This document shows, one piece after another, positions 1 to 10,086 of a stretch of 64,000 nt of DNA (position 1 is its first letter; every line of letters begins with the position of its first letter). The notes under the pieces were generated by a model. The model had not been told where the DNA came from. It searched no databases and was given only the letters and a program-made list of their open reading frames with translations. A program made the position numbers and the translations under genes. The stretch is from Trichomonas vaginalis G3 (taxonomy: Eukaryota > Parabasalia > Trichomonadida > Trichomonadidae): positions 6,352,879 through 6,416,878 of the forward strand of contig NC_067206.1 of assembly GCF_026262505.1 (NCBI RefSeq), written 5' to 3'.

Positions 1-2629
1 GCAATGAGTTTCTTTTTGCTCTTTTGTTTCATGTTATCTGACAACATACATCTTCCACCTTGAATGCATCTCGAAATAAATTCTCTTGGTTTATTTGAGA
101 GGTCATAAAGATTTCCATTCGGGAAGTATACTCTGTTCTCAAACAATTTGTTAGCAATTGAACAAATACTAACGTAGTCATAAACGTTTAAATCAAACTC
201 TTTCAATAAGTCATTGCGGAACTTTACAAAACCTTCTCTTAAAATTCTTACATCTTGTTTGCAGTAAAACGTGCTATATTTTTCTAAGTCGAAGTGGTTC
301 TCATCTATTCTGCAACCTTTGATGGAATCTATGTTTTTCATAAATGTATCTGCATCCCGGATAAACTTACATGCTTCAGAAATGACACCAGTTCTGTTGT
401 CATTTGCTAACAAAACACTGCTGTAGTAGTTATATGGAAATACTTCTTTCGGTCCTGTTTGTAAGTTAAACATAGCAGGAAATAGTTTAAGCTTCTTATT
501 TATAACACTGTAAGAGTCTTTTATAATAATTGCCCGTCCTTTATATAAACCAGTTATTTGCATTGTTCGTGAACCTTTAATGATGGGAGTTCCTTTCACT
601 TCTGTCATGTGTCTTAAGATGAAGTTTATGTCATAACTGAGGTTGTGAAAATATATTAAACTCTTGTCAGGGAGTCTTTCCAAAAATTCTGTTGCACAGT
701 TTTGACCCCAAATGCTTTCACTCACTGAACCATCTTCACTGTCATAACAGATGTTAAAAGCTTTATGAAAGCCATCCGTACTACACTCAAAGTCAGCAAA
801 GAAAACGTGCTCAGGAATGAATTTACATTTAGCTTTATTTACTTCTTTTGACTCTGCTTTCTTCTTCAGTTGTACACAATACTTTGGAGCATATGTCAAA
901 TCTTTAAATGGTGCAAGGTTCTGTTTATATAAGTCAGTAGTATATGTGAAAAGTTCTCCATAAGAAATAGGTTCGAAATATTTGCACTCCCACAATTTTT
1001 CATAACATCCCATAACGGTGTTGTTCTATCATAACGAACTACATATTTATCTTCTCTCTTTGTATAAATCTTCATCTGTTTCTCAATGTTCATTCCACCA
1101 CAAGCTTTGAGAATTTCTTTATAGTTTCGAATGAAGTATGTTGTCATTGGAAGTCTTTCATTTAGCATGTAGTGGTCTTCAACAAGAAGTAAGTCAATAG
1201 TTCTAACAGTTTCGCATTCTTTTGGTATATATCTCTTTATTTCATTATGTCTTGAGTCATTGAAATAACCAATGGTAACATTAAATGCTATACCTGTTGC
1301 GTCAGAAATTTCTTGTACTTTACTTTGAGGAAAGTCTCTAACACGAATGACTTCTCTCATGTGGTCAATAGTTTCTTCATTTACTCCAGCCTGAATGCAA
1401 GCATAAACGAAACAATTGTCCTCTGTCATAAGTGTTGCAGTTCTTTTGTTCAGTTCATTGAAGATTTGGTAGCGTTCAAGATTTATAGGTAATGTGCAAA
1501 GATACTTCCATAACTGACCGCTTCTCTTCTTATAAAACTTCTTTTCACCATTATCTTTCCAAAAGCTTTCTATAAGTGCTGGGTTTCCTGTTTGCTTAAG
1601 AGCTTCCAAAATGGCTTTCTGGTCATTTGTCAGTGTGCTTTCATCTCTATATGGTCTCTTTTTTGGTTTGCCTTTCTTTACATCTGACATCGTTAAGCCT
1701 TCATATTCTGTTAAATCATACATCTTTATTTCAGTAAGATTCTTTATGTTTGTCAAGAAGAAGTCATAGTGCATTTCAACAATACCTGCAGCATTTGCTT
1801 CTATCTCTGATATAAAGTTCTCCTTCAAGAGCTGATGTAGTAATGTTCCAATATTATTGAGGTTTAACGTAGAACATTCATACTTTCCACCAAGTTTATA
1901 ACATACCATCCATCTTTGTTGTGAGTTTATTTTAATTTTCTCTAAGAGTCTCATGAAAACCTTACCGAAATGTTTGTGTAAATATTCTCTGTTTGGTTCA
2001 TCTAAAGCTTCGATGTTAAAGTCAATGAGTCTATTGCCTGACTTCACATTTCTCTTCCTATTCTCTTCATCTTTCTTTAACCATCTCTCACCTTCTTTTG
2101 GTTTGTCGTCAATGGAACGAATGACATCGTTAGCTTTGCGAACTTGTTCTATAGCACTTTTAAACATCTCTCTTCTCTGTTGTTTCAGTGTGTCGTCTCT
2201 TCTTCTTGTTTCACCAACGTTCGCATTTGTTATGTCAAACATCTCTTGACGAAATCATAAGAGCTTTACTATGACCAACGTTCATGTCACTTGACGAACA
2301 TCATGCGAAAGAGCTTTACGAGTATGACCAACGTTCGCATTTGTTATGTCAAACATTTCTCTTCTTACTTCATGAGGTACTGAACGTCTATGATATAAGT
2401 CAATAGCAATGTCATTTAAAGGAAATGCTCTTGCATGGACTTCGTCCTCGCCGCGTTGCGGCTTTATGAACTCATGAATTCTATCATAACTTATTGCACC
2501 ATTGTAGTCTTTAATGAAGTCAGCGAGTGCTTTTTTGTTTGTCGCGTAATGTTTTGCAACATCTATATTAGCTTCTGTAAGAAGTTGTTTTATTTCCGAG
2601 TGTTCTAACTTAGACAACTTCCGATACAT
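1..2629 (-). pseudogene. Maverick DNA polymerase B, amino-terminal and exonuclease part
   Basis: This is the front part of a Polinton-type family B DNA polymerase, which in this family copies the element by protein priming. A long amino-terminal region (about 900-2,629) is followed towards base 1 by a 3'-5' exonuclease domain. Exo I (DFECST) lies near 785-800, Exo II (FHNLSYD) near 620-650 and Exo III (YCKQDVR) near 250-275. The pre-palm motif QGGRCMLSDN lies near 30-70, and the palm is beyond the window. The amino-terminal part resembles the polymerase region of copy B near 19.1-20.5 kb (shared pattern around DHYMLNERL). It is broken, with two or three breaks. Confidence 0.8.
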
Positions 2630-2724
2630 CTTTAGTAGGAAATAAAAAAATATTTTTTCGAAAAAATAAACTTAGAAAAATTATTTCTTTATATATTTGC
2701 CATTCCGAACTTCGAAAAGATGTT

Positions 2725-3057
2725 TTATACCAGCATAGAATTTTCTCTAGAGCTTGGTCTTATATCGTTTTCATGACAATATTTTCTATATTCTTCATAT
2801 AAAGCCTTTTTTTCATACATTTTATAAGGACAATCTAACCAGAATAGCGCATATCCATTTTCGTTATCTAGGTCTCTATATGTTTGTGGAATTTCGCTTT
2901 CTTCTGTTTGTAGAATTTCGCCTTCACTATTTAGTTCTATGTATATATATTGTGGAATTTCGCTTTCTCTATTTAGTTCTATGTCTATATATTGTGGCTT
3001 AAAAGGATGTGGGCAAGAAGGGTCTGGCGCTATGTAAAAAGTTAATTTTTCTGTCAT
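2725..3057 (-). CDS. small acidic Maverick protein with internal repeats
   Basis: A 110-residue open frame between the polymerase and a plus-strand gene of copy A. I do not recognise the family. Residues about 22-60 contain an imperfect repeat built on the words IDIELN, YIELN and SEIPQ, and the protein is acidic. Its start is preceded by the sequence CTATCGGATAAAAAATATTTTTT, which recurs before other element genes (for example near 27,305-27,330), supporting it as a real transcribed gene. Confidence 0.5.
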   Translation of the reverse strand: MTEKLTFYIAPDPSCPHPFKPQYIDIELNRESEIPQYIYIELNSEGEILQTEESEIPQTYRDLDNENGYALFWLDCPYKMYEKKALYEEYRKYCHENDIRPSSRENSMLV

Positions 3058-3144
3058 CTTTTCTATCGGATAAAAAATATTTTTTGAAAAATTAGATTAC
3101 ATTTTTTTAAGTTATTTTTCAAAATAATTTAATATTTTATTTTA

Positions 3145-3618
3145 ATGAAACACATGCAAGATTGCAAGTTCTTTTCATACAATGCTCTCGCTACTGCCAT
3201 CAAGAATGAGTTCAATGGTTCTGCAAACGTTAATGTTATCTTTAACAAGAAGTTTGTGAAAGAATCTAAGTTCGGTCAGTATGTCAGACCATTAGCTATT
3301 GTCATTGACCGCAAACGTTATACTTCACAAGAGTTAGCAGTAGTTTTGAAACAAAAGGGTTTCTTCGTGAATGTCAAAGATACTCATTATACTGTTATAA
3401 AGAACTCCAACATTGACTTCTTCAGTATTGCTATGAATCTTTCCGAACAGAAAGAATATAAGAAGGGTGAAACAAATGTGAAATATTATCCTTCATCTCT
3501 GAAGACAATAACGAACAAAGATGTTATACAAAAGTTCTTACCAAAGGTTGAAGAAGCTTCTATTGACATTGACGAAGGAAGTGAAATGGTTGAAGAAATT
3601 GACCCTGAAGCTATTTAA
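3145..3618 (+). CDS. unknown Maverick protein, 157 aa
   Basis: A complete 157-residue open frame on the strand opposite to its neighbours. It is Lys/Asn-rich with an acidic tail (DIDEGSEMVEEIDPEAI). No catalytic motif is visible. The ATG at 3,145 follows an AT-rich leader shared divergently with the 2,725-3,057 gene, and the stop is followed at once by an inverted repeat of the AGGTGA family, which in this element usually marks gene ends. I cannot assign a function. Confidence 0.6.
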   Translation: MKHMQDCKFFSYNALATAIKNEFNGSANVNVIFNKKFVKESKFGQYVRPLAIVIDRKRYTSQELAVVLKQKGFFVNVKDTHYTVIKNSNIDFFSIAMNLSEQKEYKKGETNVKYYPSSLKTITNKDVIQKFLPKVEEASIDIDEGSEMVEEIDPEAI

Positions 3619-3622
3619 CCAA

Positions 3623-3676
3623 AAATATATTTTTGGTGAAGAGGTGAGATTTCACCTTTTTTTCACCTCATTCTCT
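3623..3676. repeat. AGGTGA-type hairpin repeat of copy A
   Basis: Contains the hairpin GAGGTGA-GATT-TCACCT followed by a further inverted word, next to an AAAATATATTTTT box. It sits directly after the stop of the 157-aa gene. Confidence 0.7.
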
Positions 3677-3721
3677 CTTCGTTAATGTTGTCGTGACTTC
3701 TTCGTTAATGTTGTCGTGACT

Positions 3722-4582
3722 TCATTCTTCCTCTTTGAAGTTATCGAAATATTCTGTTATTTTTTCCTTCAGTAATGGTAAGTCTTCTTGGAAGGTAAGT
3801 ATTGTGCAACCTTTGATGTCATAGTGTGTTTGAGGAAGAGTATTTTTGACAATTTCTTTTATTTGCTCATTCGGTGTCATTGAAATCGGTAAGTTTTCAC
3901 GATAGAACCAGTTTCTGTCAGATTTATATATTTTAGCAAGGTCGTAAAAGCTTTTGTTGTTTCTTCTGACTAAATGCAACATAACCATATCTCTGTCTTC
4001 TTCATTCTCCAACTCTTCAGTATAAATCATATACTTATAGTTCTTTTCCTTTCCTTTTGGTACTGAACGCGGTATTCTTTTCTGTATGCTTTTGTCTTTG
4101 GATTCAATGACTTCATCTTTTGCTTGAAGTTTCTTTTCCATCTCTCCACGTTCTTGTCTGTGAAGTTCGTCAAGAAGTTTGTAAATATTCCAAGCATAAC
4201 GTGGTGAAGCCCACATTGCAACTGCATTTACTAAAAGTCTATGAACATAATATCCTCTCAAACCGTTTGGCAATTTTTCACGGTTTTCATAGAGTTTTGG
4301 CGACTGGGGTTTTATACCCACTCGCTGTGCTTCGCTGTTTTCAGAAAAAAGTATGTCTCGCTGTGCTTCATTTAATAGTTCAATAGTGCTTTGGTTCCTA
4401 AACCAGTCTTTAGGAAGCTTAGTATCTGGAGCAAAACAAGCCGTCAAAATACTTTGCATTTGGTACATGTCGTCTTTGACAGAACGAATGAGTCTCAATT
4501 GTTTGTTATATTGTATGTATTCGTATTCTTCATTTATGACTTCATGAACGATAGCAGTTGTTGTGTTCTCTAATGTTGACAT
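3722..4582 (-). CDS. KilA-N domain protein
   Basis: A complete 286-residue protein starting with MSTLENTT. Residues about 55-150 look like a KilA-N DNA-binding domain, as found in many large DNA viruses and phages: a W-F-R-N-Q start, then LRGYYVHRLLVNAVAMWASPRY. This is followed by a charged helical stretch and a carboxy-terminal domain ending in FDNFKEEE. I chose the ATG at 4,582 rather than the longer frame because the conserved AT-rich leader shared with neighbouring cassette genes ends just before it. A broken homologue lies at 24,673-25,482 in copy B. The likely role is DNA binding or regulation; the target is unknown. Confidence 0.75.
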   Translation of the reverse strand: MSTLENTTTAIVHEVINEEYEYIQYNKQLRLIRSVKDDMYQMQSILTACFAPDTKLPKDWFRNQSTIELLNEAQRDILFSENSEAQRVGIKPQSPKLYENREKLPNGLRGYYVHRLLVNAVAMWASPRYAWNIYKLLDELHRQERGEMEKKLQAKDEVIESKDKSIQKRIPRSVPKGKEKNYKYMIYTEELENEEDRDMVMLHLVRRNNKSFYDLAKIYKSDRNWFYRENLPISMTPNEQIKEIVKNTLPQTHYDIKGCTILTFQEDLPLLKEKITEYFDNFKEEE

Positions 4583-4650
4583 ATCTGTCTTTACATACAG
4601 GATAAAAAAATAAATAAAATAAAAACTAACTTTATTTTTTCTATCTTTCA
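4583..4650 (-). promoter_or_regulatory. cassette leader/promoter, KilA-N gene
   Basis: About 70 bp, reading towards the gene: AAGATAGAAAAAATAAAGTTAG, then a T-rich stretch, then a TGTATGTAAAGACAG-like end. Nearly the same sequence precedes other cassette genes at 5,287, 6,855, 23,615 and 24,600. Confidence 0.6.
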
Positions 4651-4677
4651 CAAAAGACCAAAAATAAACGCTTTACA

Positions 4678-5286
4678 TGTATTTTTCAGCAACTTCGTCA
4701 AATAATTTTATAGCTTTATCTATCTCATCTACTTCAAACGTTTCTTTACCTTTTATGGAGCACCATACATTTTCTCAAACTTTTCAAGTAGTTCTGTTTC
4801 AGCAGCTCTCATATCGTTAACGAACACAACCTTGACTCTATTGACTGTACTGTCATATCTTTGAGTTATATTATATGTTCTTCCTATCTTATATCTCTTT
4901 GTATTGAAGTCCTTCGGTTTCTGAACGATGTAAAGTAAGCCTTCACTGCAACGTTCCGTATCGAATGAACCATATGTTATGAAGTTATATCCAACAACTG
5001 GGTCTAACCATAACAAAACTATTGGTATAAGACTTTTGTCTATAAGATATGCTGTAGTTCCATAGAATCTTACCGATATCATAAGCTTAGGATTTCTTGT
5101 CAAAATTTTCTGAGTAGAAGCAATTTTAACCCAGTCGTGGGATGTTTTCTTTCCAGATGGAGATATAATGTCTGACAAAGAATATTTGTTGTATTTCTTT
5201 GAGTATCTTACGTTTAAATCACCTATTCTAACCACTTTGGTGTCATTGTCTATCTTTTTAACTGTTTCAAACTCAGTGTTTGACAT
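4678..5286 (-). pseudogene. KilA-N plus GIY-YIG (T5orf172-like) protein
   Basis: The amino-terminal half has a KilA-N-like pattern (FYGTTAYLIDKSLIPIVLLWL). The second half has the hallmarks of a T5orf172/MUG113-type GIY-YIG domain: GLLYIVQKP, then KRYKIGRT, then an R-Y-D and a later A-A-E-T-E-L. KilA-N plus GIY-YIG fusions are common in nucleocytoplasmic DNA viruses and may nick DNA. The whole homologue is at 23,692-24,303. This copy is broken, with about one break. Confidence 0.75.
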
Positions 5287-5360
5287 TTTTGTTCTTACAT
5301 ACAAAATAAAAAAATAAATAAAATAAAAACTAACTTTATTTTTTCTGTCTTAAGGAAATT
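5287..5360 (-). promoter_or_regulatory. cassette leader/promoter, GIY-YIG gene
   Basis: Same AT-rich leader as before the KilA-N gene, with the CTTAAG-containing start (ATGAATTTCCTTAAGACAG) and the TGTATGTAAGAACA end just upstream of the ATG at 5,286. Confidence 0.6.
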
Positions 5361-5385
5361 CATGAAATTTGGTCATTTTTCAGCA

Positions 5386-5450
5386 AAAATATAATTTAGG
5401 TGAAGAGGTGAGATTTCACCTCTTTTTTCACCTAATTTTTCACCTCTTTT
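5386..5450. repeat. AGGTGA-type hairpin repeat of copy A
   Basis: AAAAATATAATTT box, then AGGTGA twice, the loop GATT, and three TCACCT words separated by T-rich spacers. It lies in a 590-bp stretch between two genes that I see no coding sequence in. Confidence 0.7.
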
Positions 5451-5565
5451 TTTCACAAGCGTTTTACATGGTAAACGTTATTTTTTAAATTTTGTGAAAA
5501 CTCAACGGTTTGACACATGCCCTAAAAATTATTTTACTCAGAATTTTGTTGCTGAATTCAGCAAA

Positions 5566-5624
5566 AATATAATTTAGGTGAAGAGGTGAGATTTCACCTG
5601 TTTTCTCACCTAATTTTTCACCCT
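5566..5624. repeat. AGGTGA-type hairpin repeat of copy A
   Basis: Second copy in the same intergenic stretch: same box, same GAGGTGA-GATT-TCACCT core, then two more inverted words. Confidence 0.7.
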
Positions 5625-5664
5625 CAGCCGCTAAGCGGCGAGACCCAAAGGGTCTTGACTTTGT

Positions 5665-5812
5665 CATAACTTCTTCGTAAATGCTTTGTCATAACTTCTT
5701 CGTAAATGCTTTGTCATAACTTCTTCGTAAATGCTTTGTCATAACTTCTTCGTAAATGCCTTGTCAAGATTTCATCGTAAATGCTTTGTCATGACTTCTT
5801 CGTAAATGAGTG
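5665..5812. repeat. 25-bp tandem repeat, copy A
   Basis: Six or so units of a 24-25 bp word built on TTTGTCATAACTTCTTCGTAAATGC. The same family forms the long subterminal array of copy B (35,165-36,088). Confidence 0.8.
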
Positions 5813-5819
5813 TAAATGA

Positions 5820-5892
5820 CCAAAAATATAATTTAGGTGAAGAGGTGAGATTTCACCTCTTTTTTCACCTAATTTTTCACCTCTTTTTTCAC
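5820..5892. repeat. AGGTGA-type hairpin repeat of copy A
   Basis: Third copy in this intergenic stretch. It overlaps the end of the 321-aa gene, and a matching GGGTAGA-type unit follows the homologous gene in copy B at 23,243-23,303. Confidence 0.75.
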
Positions 5893-6854
5893 AAGCGTTT
5901 TACATGAATTGTACGATGTATATTTGAAATCCTAAACAGTTTTGTAGCTTCTATTTCTTCGCTGAGGATATCAAAAGTTTTAACAATGCCGAAAGTCTCT
6001 TTATATTTCTTCTTGACGTCAGATAGAAGGAAATCTTCTACTGTTGGATAGTTTTTGTTCAGAAATGCTAACATGTCCATTTTATCTTCTGCTGGCTTTT
6101 CTGCTTCTTTCTTTAAGTCTGCATAGTCGTTTCGCATTCTTTCTATCTCTTTGACGGAGTAGTTATATTTCCTTATTGCTGCTTTACATTTTGAACATTG
6201 TGGGTTCATTTTTGCATTATACATTGAAATTTGACCTGCTAGAACAACTAAAGCGTCAATTGCTCTCTTCATCTCAAACATAGCGGGTCTTAGTTGTTCG
6301 TTCCATACTTTGCCTCTTCTATCTTTATCTCTTATTTCCCAAACACATTCAGCAACTAACGAAACAAAGTTGTCGTAGGTCTTAAATTCTTCAGATTTAT
6401 ATATGTCAGAAACATTCTTATATACCATATCGCAATCTTTGTCCATAACTTTATGGTTGCAATGAAAACCAAGGAATTCATAATTTACTTTACGTATGAA
6501 CTTCTTTATTTCTACTGAGTCAGTTGCTTTGACTTCAATTTCGTCGAATTCAGGAATAGTTAGTTTTTGATGCTGAATTTCAGGTAGTTTAGGTAAATGG
6601 TCGATGAGGTCCTCCATTTCATAAAGATACTGTTCATTTGTTTCATCTTTCGCACTACAGTCTAAATTACTTGTTAAAAGTTCCTGCTTAATTTTTTGTA
6701 TTTCTGTTTCGAAAGTAAATGAAGAAGGAATGAAGCTTTCCATCTCTACTAACATAGATGTTGGATTCATGACTAACGAGTTTGGTGAAGTTGTTGTGGA
6801 CAGAGTCCCGCCGTTCGCGGCTTGAATTGTTGTTGTGCCGATTGTTGAAATCAT
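5889..6854 (-). CDS. unknown conserved Maverick protein, 321 aa
   Basis: A complete frame whose homologue of 292 residues is at 22,357-23,235 in copy B. The two agree along almost their whole length, differing mainly at the amino end, where this copy has an extra Thr-rich stretch. Visible traits are a helical, charged protein with a CSKC pair near residue 220 and a conserved FLNKNYPT segment near residue 265. I do not recognise a named family. It heads a three-gene cassette (this gene, the GIY-YIG gene, the KilA-N gene) kept in the same order in both elements. Confidence 0.65.
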   Translation of the reverse strand: MISTIGTTTIQAANGGTLSTTTSPNSLVMNPTSMLVEMESFIPSSFTFETEIQKIKQELLTSNLDCSAKDETNEQYLYEMEDLIDHLPKLPEIQHQKLTIPEFDEIEVKATDSVEIKKFIRKVNYEFLGFHCNHKVMDKDCDMVYKNVSDIYKSEEFKTYDNFVSLVAECVWEIRDKDRRGKVWNEQLRPAMFEMKRAIDALVVLAGQISMYNAKMNPQCSKCKAAIRKYNYSVKEIERMRNDYADLKKEAEKPAEDKMDMLAFLNKNYPTVEDFLLSDVKKKYKETFGIVKTFDILSEEIEATKLFRISNIHRTIHVKRL

Positions 6855-6925
6855 ATCTTTTATACAAAATAAAAAATAAATAAAAATAAAACTAACTTTA
6901 TTTTTTCTATCTTAAGGAAATTCAC
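6855..6925 (-). promoter_or_regulatory. cassette leader/promoter, 321-aa gene
   Basis: AT-rich leader with CTTAAGATAGAAAAAATAAAG and TTTTATTTTTTATTTTGTATAAAAG before the ATG, matching the leaders of the other cassette genes. Confidence 0.55.
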
Positions 6926-7190
6926 GAAAATTCAAGAGGTGAAAAAACAGGTGAGAAAACAGGTGAAATCTCACCTCTTCACCTATAATATATTTTTGGT
7001 CTTTTGTGAAAATTCACGAAAATTCAAGAGGTGAAAAAACAGGTGAGAAAACAGGTGAAATCTCACCTCTTCACCTATAATATATTTTGGTCTTTTGTGA
7101 AAATTCACGAAAATTCAAGAGGTGAAAAAACAGGTGAGAAAACAGGTGAAATCTCACCTCTTCACCTATAATATATTTTTGTCTGATTTA
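6922..7190. repeat. three tandem 91-92 bp units with AGGTGA hairpins
   Basis: Three near-identical units each start with AAATTCACGAAAATTCAAG, carry the AGGTGA hairpin on the other strand, and end in TATAATATATTTTTGGTC. Unit starts are near 6,925, 7,017 and 7,108. They fill the gap between the 321-aa gene and the integrase. Confidence 0.85.
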
Positions 7191-7206
7191 CATCTAATGA
7201 AAAAGT

Positions 7207-8291
7207 TTAGAAGAATTTTCTTATTCTTTCTGGCATGTTTTTATCTTTCCAGTACTCCCGCTCTAATGGTCCCAGATGAGTTGGTTTAGATTCTCTCAAG
7301 TTCTTAGATGGTATAACATCTTCAACGCCTCCTTCATATCTTACTTTATAAGTGTCATCGTTTATGTTGTAGTCAAGTATTTCAATAACCACTCCTCGCT
7401 TTGCTTCGTCAATGGTTTCAGCAAGTTTGCCATTACTACTTTCGACTAATTTATGACGAGGGTAAAATGCTATGGAGTCGTCAGCAGCTTTTATAAGATA
7501 TCCATTACCTTGCGTAGAGTCTACGATATAATAATTTCGACTTAACCTTAAACGTTTCTTTGTCAACGGTTTGTCGTCAAGAACTACACGAACTTTTGTT
7601 CCAGGAATGAGAGTAAATTGTGTTGAATTTCTGATATTTTGTGTTTGGCTTCGTTTCTTTGTATATACTTTTCTTCTTGTTGTTGTGTCATTGAATTTGG
7701 TGTATGTCCTGTTGTAGAATGTGTTGAGGAATTGTAAACTTCGATGAAATGTTTCATTGTTTCTTCGGTAAAGTCTCGCTCTTGATTTAAATCTCTGAGA
7801 GTCCTTATGAAGCGGTTAATGATACCGAGTATGTTATGGTTATGGTCTTCAGTAGTGTAGTGAGTTATGTTATGCTTAATGAGAAATTCTGTGATTTCGT
7901 TGCTGAGGTATGCACCGTCTTGGTCTGATGTTAAAATACTTGGGCTATGTTCTGCTACAAACTTTTGTAAAACTCTTAACACTTCATGAGTTCCTTTATT
8001 TCTCATTATATACGCAAAAGCTTTGCGAGTGTTAACATTAATGAAGATGAGGAATGGTTTATGTCCTCCTTTTCTGCTTTGAATGAGAGTGTCAAATTGG
8101 TATGCGTCAGGAGTGTTGGAGTAAATTGGTAAAAAGTAGTCGTAAGGATTTATTTTTGTTTGATGTACAACATTTTTGTCAAAGAACTTTTTAACTTCAG
8201 CTCTGTTAGTAAATCCCCAACTCTTTGCAGCTTCATTGAACTTCTTAAATGACCTCCATGGATGTTGTTCGAATACTTCTTTCAAGCTCAT
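7207..8291 (-). pseudogene. Maverick (rve-type) integrase, copy A
   Basis: The core (7,584-8,291) looks like a retroviral-type integrase catalytic domain: YQFDTL for the first Asp, TSDQDGAYLS for the second, and NHNILGIINRFIRTL after it, as in Polinton integrases. The carboxy part (7,207-7,566) contains a small beta-rich domain (GVVIEILDYN...YKVRYEGG) like the chromo/SH3-like tails of Polinton integrases. It begins 19 bp after the Hsp70-fibre frame on the same strand. It is broken, with about one break. Confidence 0.8.
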
Positions 8292-8310
8292 TTATGTAAA
8301 GTTAAAGATT

Positions 8311-10086
8311 TTAACCAACTCGTATCCAAGCGTGCATTGTTATATAAGGAGGCATATAATCTTTTCCATTACCTGCTGGGTCTGTAATACCAGCTACAAC
8401 ATGTGTATGATTTCCTGCAGTTCCACAGAAAATACCTGTGCTAACATCTTTGGGGTCATCTGAGATATCATATCTATTCATTCCCTGTCTATTCGAACCC
8501 GCTGCAAGATTTATATAACCTCTTTTTGTTATTGAATGTGAATGGTTTCCTTCCACAGATGTTCTTCCACTGAACCTATGCATATGTGAAGGAAGGTTTT
8601 CAATACCTATTTTCTTTGAACCTCCCATCTTCATTGACTGCGTATTAGTGTAGAATGGAAAACTGTCAACTATTTCATACCATCTACCACCAAATAAAGT
8701 GTTTGGATTTATTGGATTCATAGACGTATAAACAGCTCCTATAGGATATATTAAATCATATATGCTCATAACTCTATAAACATATTCTAAAGAACTTATG
8801 TCATTAAATACCATTTGGAATACTACATTATTCGCAAGTTTATCGTAATGAATTCGATCAATGATTTTGTCACCTGAATCTAAAATTTTTGCCAATTTAC
8901 AAGCTCCAATTGAAACAGAGTACTCATAGCTTAATTCATTAACTATTTTGACTTTACCTTTAAAGTCTAAATAATATTTATCATATTTTGGAGTATTATT
9001 AAAGAATTCATTCAACATCTTTTGAACTAATGGTGTTCTGCATGTTCCTCCAATGGGAAATACTGCTGATATAGTTTCTGCTTCAACTTTAGAACCTCTT
9101 ATTGCATTAAACAAAACTTTTCTAGATTTTTCAATTTCATCTGAAATTAATTCTTCATAATGATTCCTAAAGATGTTTACCTTCAAATCGTATCCACTTG
9201 CGAAATCTTCAATTGTAATTGTTGCTTTTGATTCTGCACTTAATTTTATTTTTGCTTGTTCAACTTCCAGCATCAGAATTCGTGCAGAACGGTCTGGTAT
9301 TGTCGTTATATCTTTATTTTTAGATTTAAAAGTGTTTAAAACATCTTCGTAAAGAATTAAATCCAAATCGTGCCCACCAAGATCGCTATTTCCTTCTGTA
9401 TACAGAACTTCAAATTCCTTTCCTTTTATTTCAACAATGGAAACATCAAGGGTTCCAGCACCATAATCAAAAATGAGAATTTTCTGATTATTTGTTTGAT
9501 GCTCAGAAAAATATGAAAATGCTGCAGCAGTTGGTTCATTTATGAGCTTTAAACATTTAATTCCGGATTTTTCTATAGCAGAAATAGTATCACGACGCTG
9601 ATTTGAATCAAATTTTGCAGGAACTGTAACAACGCATGAATCTATAGCATGACCGAATTTTGAACGATATGTTTCACTGACATAAGAAAGAATTTGAGCT
9701 GAAACATCATCTGGCGACAAATATATTTCTTTGCTTATATCTCCATTTTGAAATATAAGTTTATAAGTAGGTTTTCCGTTTTTATTGACAATATCCATTT
9801 GATTTTTATGGGAATAAACAAAATTTTTGACATTTGGATGGTTAAAATCTCTTCCAAGTAATTTTTTGGATCCGAAAATCAAATGTTTGTCATAATTCGC
9901 TGAAAATTCTCGAATATTGTTTTTGAGTTTAGGATTTAGTGTATTATTGCTGAAATTGTAAATTTCGTAGATATAAGATGGTAAGATTGCTGACGTTTCG
10001 AATACCAACTGCTTAACAGAACCATTGTCAGAATAGGAACATATTGTATTTGAAAATCCGAGGTCAATGCCTACAATATGTTTCAT
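8311..10086 (-). CDS. Hsp70 ATPase domain fused to a phage-tail-like fibre tip
   Basis: One uninterrupted 591-residue frame. Residues 1 to about 415 are an Hsp70 nucleotide-binding domain: phosphate-1 loop GIDLGFSNT, VVTVPAKFDSNQR, INEPTAAAFSY, phosphate-2 loop FDYGAGTLDVS, then IGGTCRTPLVQ and SIGACKLAKIL. No substrate-binding domain follows. After a linker of about 30 residues, residues 445-591 are a tail-collar/fibre tip: LIYPIGAVYTSMNP, GGRW, GGSKKIGIENLPSHMH, ending KDYMPPYITMHAWIRV. The same tip is found in copy B's fibre gene (15,260-16,741). Met at 10,086 gives a normal Hsp70 start; the frame stays open slightly further upstream without an ATG. The Hsp70 part is divergent (GFSNT for the usual GTTNS). 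It may be a host chimera or an element gene; the function is unknown. Confidence 0.85.
   Translation of the reverse strand: MKHIVGIDLGFSNTICSYSDNGSVKQLVFETSAILPSYIYEIYNFSNNTLNPKLKNNIREFSANYDKHLIFGSKKLLGRDFNHPNVKNFVYSHKNQMDIVNKNGKPTYKLIFQNGDISKEIYLSPDDVSAQILSYVSETYRSKFGHAIDSCVVTVPAKFDSNQRRDTISAIEKSGIKCLKLINEPTAAAFSYFSEHQTNNQKILIFDYGAGTLDVSIVEIKGKEFEVLYTEGNSDLGGHDLDLILYEDVLNTFKSKNKDITTIPDRSARILMLEVEQAKIKLSAESKATITIEDFASGYDLKVNIFRNHYEELISDEIEKSRKVLFNAIRGSKVEAETISAVFPIGGTCRTPLVQKMLNEFFNNTPKYDKYYLDFKGKVKIVNELSYEYSVSIGACKLAKILDSGDKIIDRIHYDKLANNVVFQMVFNDISSLEYVYRVMSIYDLIYPIGAVYTSMNPINPNTLFGGRWYEIVDSFPFYTNTQSMKMGGSKKIGIENLPSHMHRFSGRTSVEGNHSHSITKRGYINLAAGSNRQGMNRYDISDDPKDVSTGIFCGTAGNHTHVVAGITDPAGNGKDYMPPYITMHAWIRVG

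Larger units (their letters stand above)
1..8760 (-). mobile_element. Maverick/Polinton copy A, cut by the window edge
   Basis: Minus-strand genes for DNA polymerase B, KilA-N and GIY-YIG proteins and an rve-type integrase mark this as a Maverick/Polinton. The left end lies outside the window. On the right the element-like sequence runs into an Hsp70-type reading frame near 8,760 without the terminal inverted repeat seen in copy B. Several genes are still open while polymerase, integrase and one GIY-YIG gene are broken, with about five breaks overall, so it looks fairly young but decaying. Its genes are homologous to those of copy B, in opposite orientation. Confidence 0.85.

Noticed and set aside
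8311-10086. Reading the Hsp70-fibre frame as a plain Hsp70 gene
   Set aside because: The substrate-binding domain is absent and the last 147 residues match the fibre tip of copy B.
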